Shown here one piece after another: positions 13,988 to 15,183 of a DNA stretch of 15,183 nt. How positions within the stretch are numbered: the first letter of the stretch is position 1; every line of letters begins with the position of its first letter. The DNA lies in assembly GCF_040654855.1 (NCBI RefSeq), contig NZ_JBFAIU010000181.1, forward strand, positions 1-15,183, written 5' to 3'. The DNA is from Asanoa sp040654855. GTDB taxonomy: Bacteria > Actinomycetota > Actinomycetes > Mycobacteriales > Micromonosporaceae. The notes under the pieces are model-generated. The model worked only from the letters and a program-made list of their open reading frames with translations. It had not been told where the DNA came from and searched no databases. Position numbers and translations under genes: made by a program.

Positions 13988-14028
13988 CCCACCCCTCTGT
14001 CCCTCTTGCCCGCCACGGGAGGCCCGGC

Positions 14029-15090
14029 ATGGGCGATCGGACCTGGCCCCACCTGCTCACCGCGCTGCTGCGCGACGAGGAGCTAGCGACCCCCGACACC
14101 GCCTGGGCGATGGGCGAGATCATGGCCGGGTCGGCGACGCCGGCCCAGATCGCCGCCTTCATGATGGCGTTGCGGGCCAAGGGCGAGACGCCCGCCGAGC
14201 TGGCCGGCCTCGTCGAGGCGATGCTCGACGCGGCGGTCACGGTCGACCTGCCCGAGGAGATCCGGGCCGACGCGGTCGACGTGGTCGGCACCGGCGGCGA
14301 CCGGGCGCACACCGTGAACATCTCGACGATGGCGGCCATGGTGGTGGCGGCCTGCGGCGTGCGGGTCGTCAAGCACGGCAACCGCGCCGCGTCGTCGCTG
14401 TGCGGCACCGCCGACCTGCTGGAGCACCTCGGCATCCCGCTCGAGCTCGGCCCGGCCGGGGTGGCCCGCACGGTGACCGAGGCGGGCATCGGCTTCTGCT
14501 TCGCGGCCCGGTTCCACCCGGGCATGCGGCACGCCGGCCCGACCCGCCGCGAGATCGGCGTGCCGACCGCGTTCAACTTCCTGGGCCCGCTGAGCAACCC
14601 GGCCCGCCCGCGGTCCGGCCTCGTGGGCTGCTTCGACGAGCGGATGGCGCCGGTGATGGCGGCCGTGTTCGCGAGCCGCGGCGACTCGGTGCTCGTGGTC
14701 CGCGGCGAGGACGGCCTCGACGAGATCAGCACGGCCGCGCCGACCCGGGTCTGGGTGGCCCGCGCCGGCGCGGTTCAGGAGACCCGACTCGACACCGTCG
14801 ACCTGGGTCTCCCCCGCTCCCAGCCGGGCGACCTGCGCGGCGGCGACGCGACGTTCAACGCCGACGCCGCCCGCCGCGTCCTGGCGGGCGAGCCGGGCCC
14901 GGTCCGCGACGCCACCCTGGTCAACGCGGCAGCGGCCCTGGTGGCCCACGCCGGCGGCGCTGAGGACCTCACCGCGGCCCTGAAGGCGGCCCTGGCCCGC
15001 GCGGCCACCGCCGTGGACAGCGGCGCCGCAGCGGCCCTCGTGGACCGCTGGGTGACGTCCGCCCAGGCAGCCAAGGCCGACGGCCTCTAG
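14029..15090 (+). CDS. trpD: Anthranilate phosphoribosyltransferase
   Basis: A 353-aa cytoplasmic enzyme of tryptophan synthesis that joins anthranilate to PRPP, giving N-(5-phosphoribosyl)anthranilate and pyrophosphate. The N-terminal helical domain (1-75) is followed by the PRPP and Mg2+ site motifs GTGGD (87-91), NIST (97-100) and KHGNRA (115-120). FHPGMRHAGPTRREIG and FNFLGPLSNPARP carry the anthranilate-channel and conserved core residues. GEDGLDEIS carries the acidic residues that bind the second metal ion. Length and motifs are normal for the family. GGGAGG lies 6 nt before ATG 14029. Other trp genes are not nearby; trpD lies apart from them next to the respiratory genes, as in Mycobacterium. 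A strong hairpin follows. Confidence 0.97.
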   Translation: MGDRTWPHLLTALLRDEELATPDTAWAMGEIMAGSATPAQIAAFMMALRAKGETPAELAGLVEAMLDAAVTVDLPEEIRADAVDVVGTGGDRAHTVNISTMAAMVVAACGVRVVKHGNRAASSLCGTADLLEHLGIPLELGPAGVARTVTEAGIGFCFAARFHPGMRHAGPTRREIGVPTAFNFLGPLSNPARPRSGLVGCFDERMAPVMAAVFASRGDSVLVVRGEDGLDEISTAAPTRVWVARAGAVQETRLDTVDLGLPRSQPGDLRGGDATFNADAARRVLAGEPGPVRDATLVNAAAALVAHAGGAEDLTAALKAALARAATAVDSGAAAALVDRWVTSAQAAKADGL

Positions 15091-15105
15091 GCACGACAGC
15101 AAAGG

Positions 15106-15130
15106 GCCGGCCCGGTTCGACCGGGCCGGC
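15106..15130 (+). terminator. Hairpin terminator after trpD
   Basis: GCCGGCCCGGT (15106-15116) pairs perfectly with ACCGGGCCGGC (15120-15130) around the 3-nt loop TCG, 15 bp past the trpD stop. There is no T-run. The remaining bases to 15183 hold nothing I can support. Confidence 0.7.
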
Positions 15131-15183
15131 GCCGCAGGCGGAACATGGAGTTGTCGCCAGTCGCGCCCGATCGTGCCCACTTG

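Noticed and set aside
15091..15183. Possible C-terminal end of a minus-strand gene entering from the right edge
   Set aside because: One minus frame stays open to TAG at the trpD stop, but it would run through the terminator hairpin and has only about 30 codons in the window with no recognisable motif.

Overview
The window is very GC-rich, and its coding third positions are almost all G or C. Gene content and order point to a high-GC actinomycete, most likely of the family Micromonosporaceae. The family call is an inference from gene style, not from a marker gene. The core is the actinobacterial respiratory neighbourhood trpD / ctaE-qcrC-qcrA-qcrB, plus the DEDDh exonuclease-UvrC-like fusion that sits beside trpD in Mycobacterium (Rv2191-Rv2196).

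Layout. Positions 1-843 (minus) hold the N-terminal part of a coiled-coil protein of the type that usually ends in a NYN nuclease domain; it runs off the left edge. Divergent to it, 971-2686 (+) encodes the DEDDh/GIY-YIG fusion. A structured leader (about 2764-2817) precedes a short RelA/SpoT homologue (2843-4627, +) with an intact hydrolase site, a degenerate synthetase site and no C-terminal zinc-binding/ACT region. Next come an overlapping Nudix hydrolase and sugar-1-phosphate nucleotidyltransferase (4689-6051), a stand-alone Lrp/AsnC effector domain (6085-6372) and an overlapping alpha/beta hydrolase (6359-7213).

Positions 7214-7924 contain no gene. They hold a degenerate tandem-repeat array whose units alternate in spacing (about 72 then 62 bp, a period of about 134 bp). 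One unit is interrupted by a 56-bp almost perfect, AT-richer palindrome (7857-7912). The array runs into the 3' end of a small Cys-rich protein gene (7925-8128, minus). This is the least ordinary part of the window.

The respiratory operon reads leftward: ctaE (cytochrome c oxidase subunit III), a possible 23-codon micro-ORF, qcrC (dihaem cytochrome c), qcrA (Rieske protein) and qcrB (cytochrome b), ending at a strong hairpin terminator (8236-8273). Together these encode the cytochrome bcc complex and one subunit of the aa3 oxidase with which it forms a supercomplex. Divergently, reading rightward, come a CtaG-type oxidase assembly protein, an atypical response-regulator receiver protein and trpD, followed by a hairpin terminator.

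Four genes (DEDDh fusion, Nudix, ctaE, ctaG) start with a GTG placed 6-7 nt after a -10-like hexamer and have no Shine-Dalgarno sequence. This suggests leaderless transcription and helps choose their start codons.
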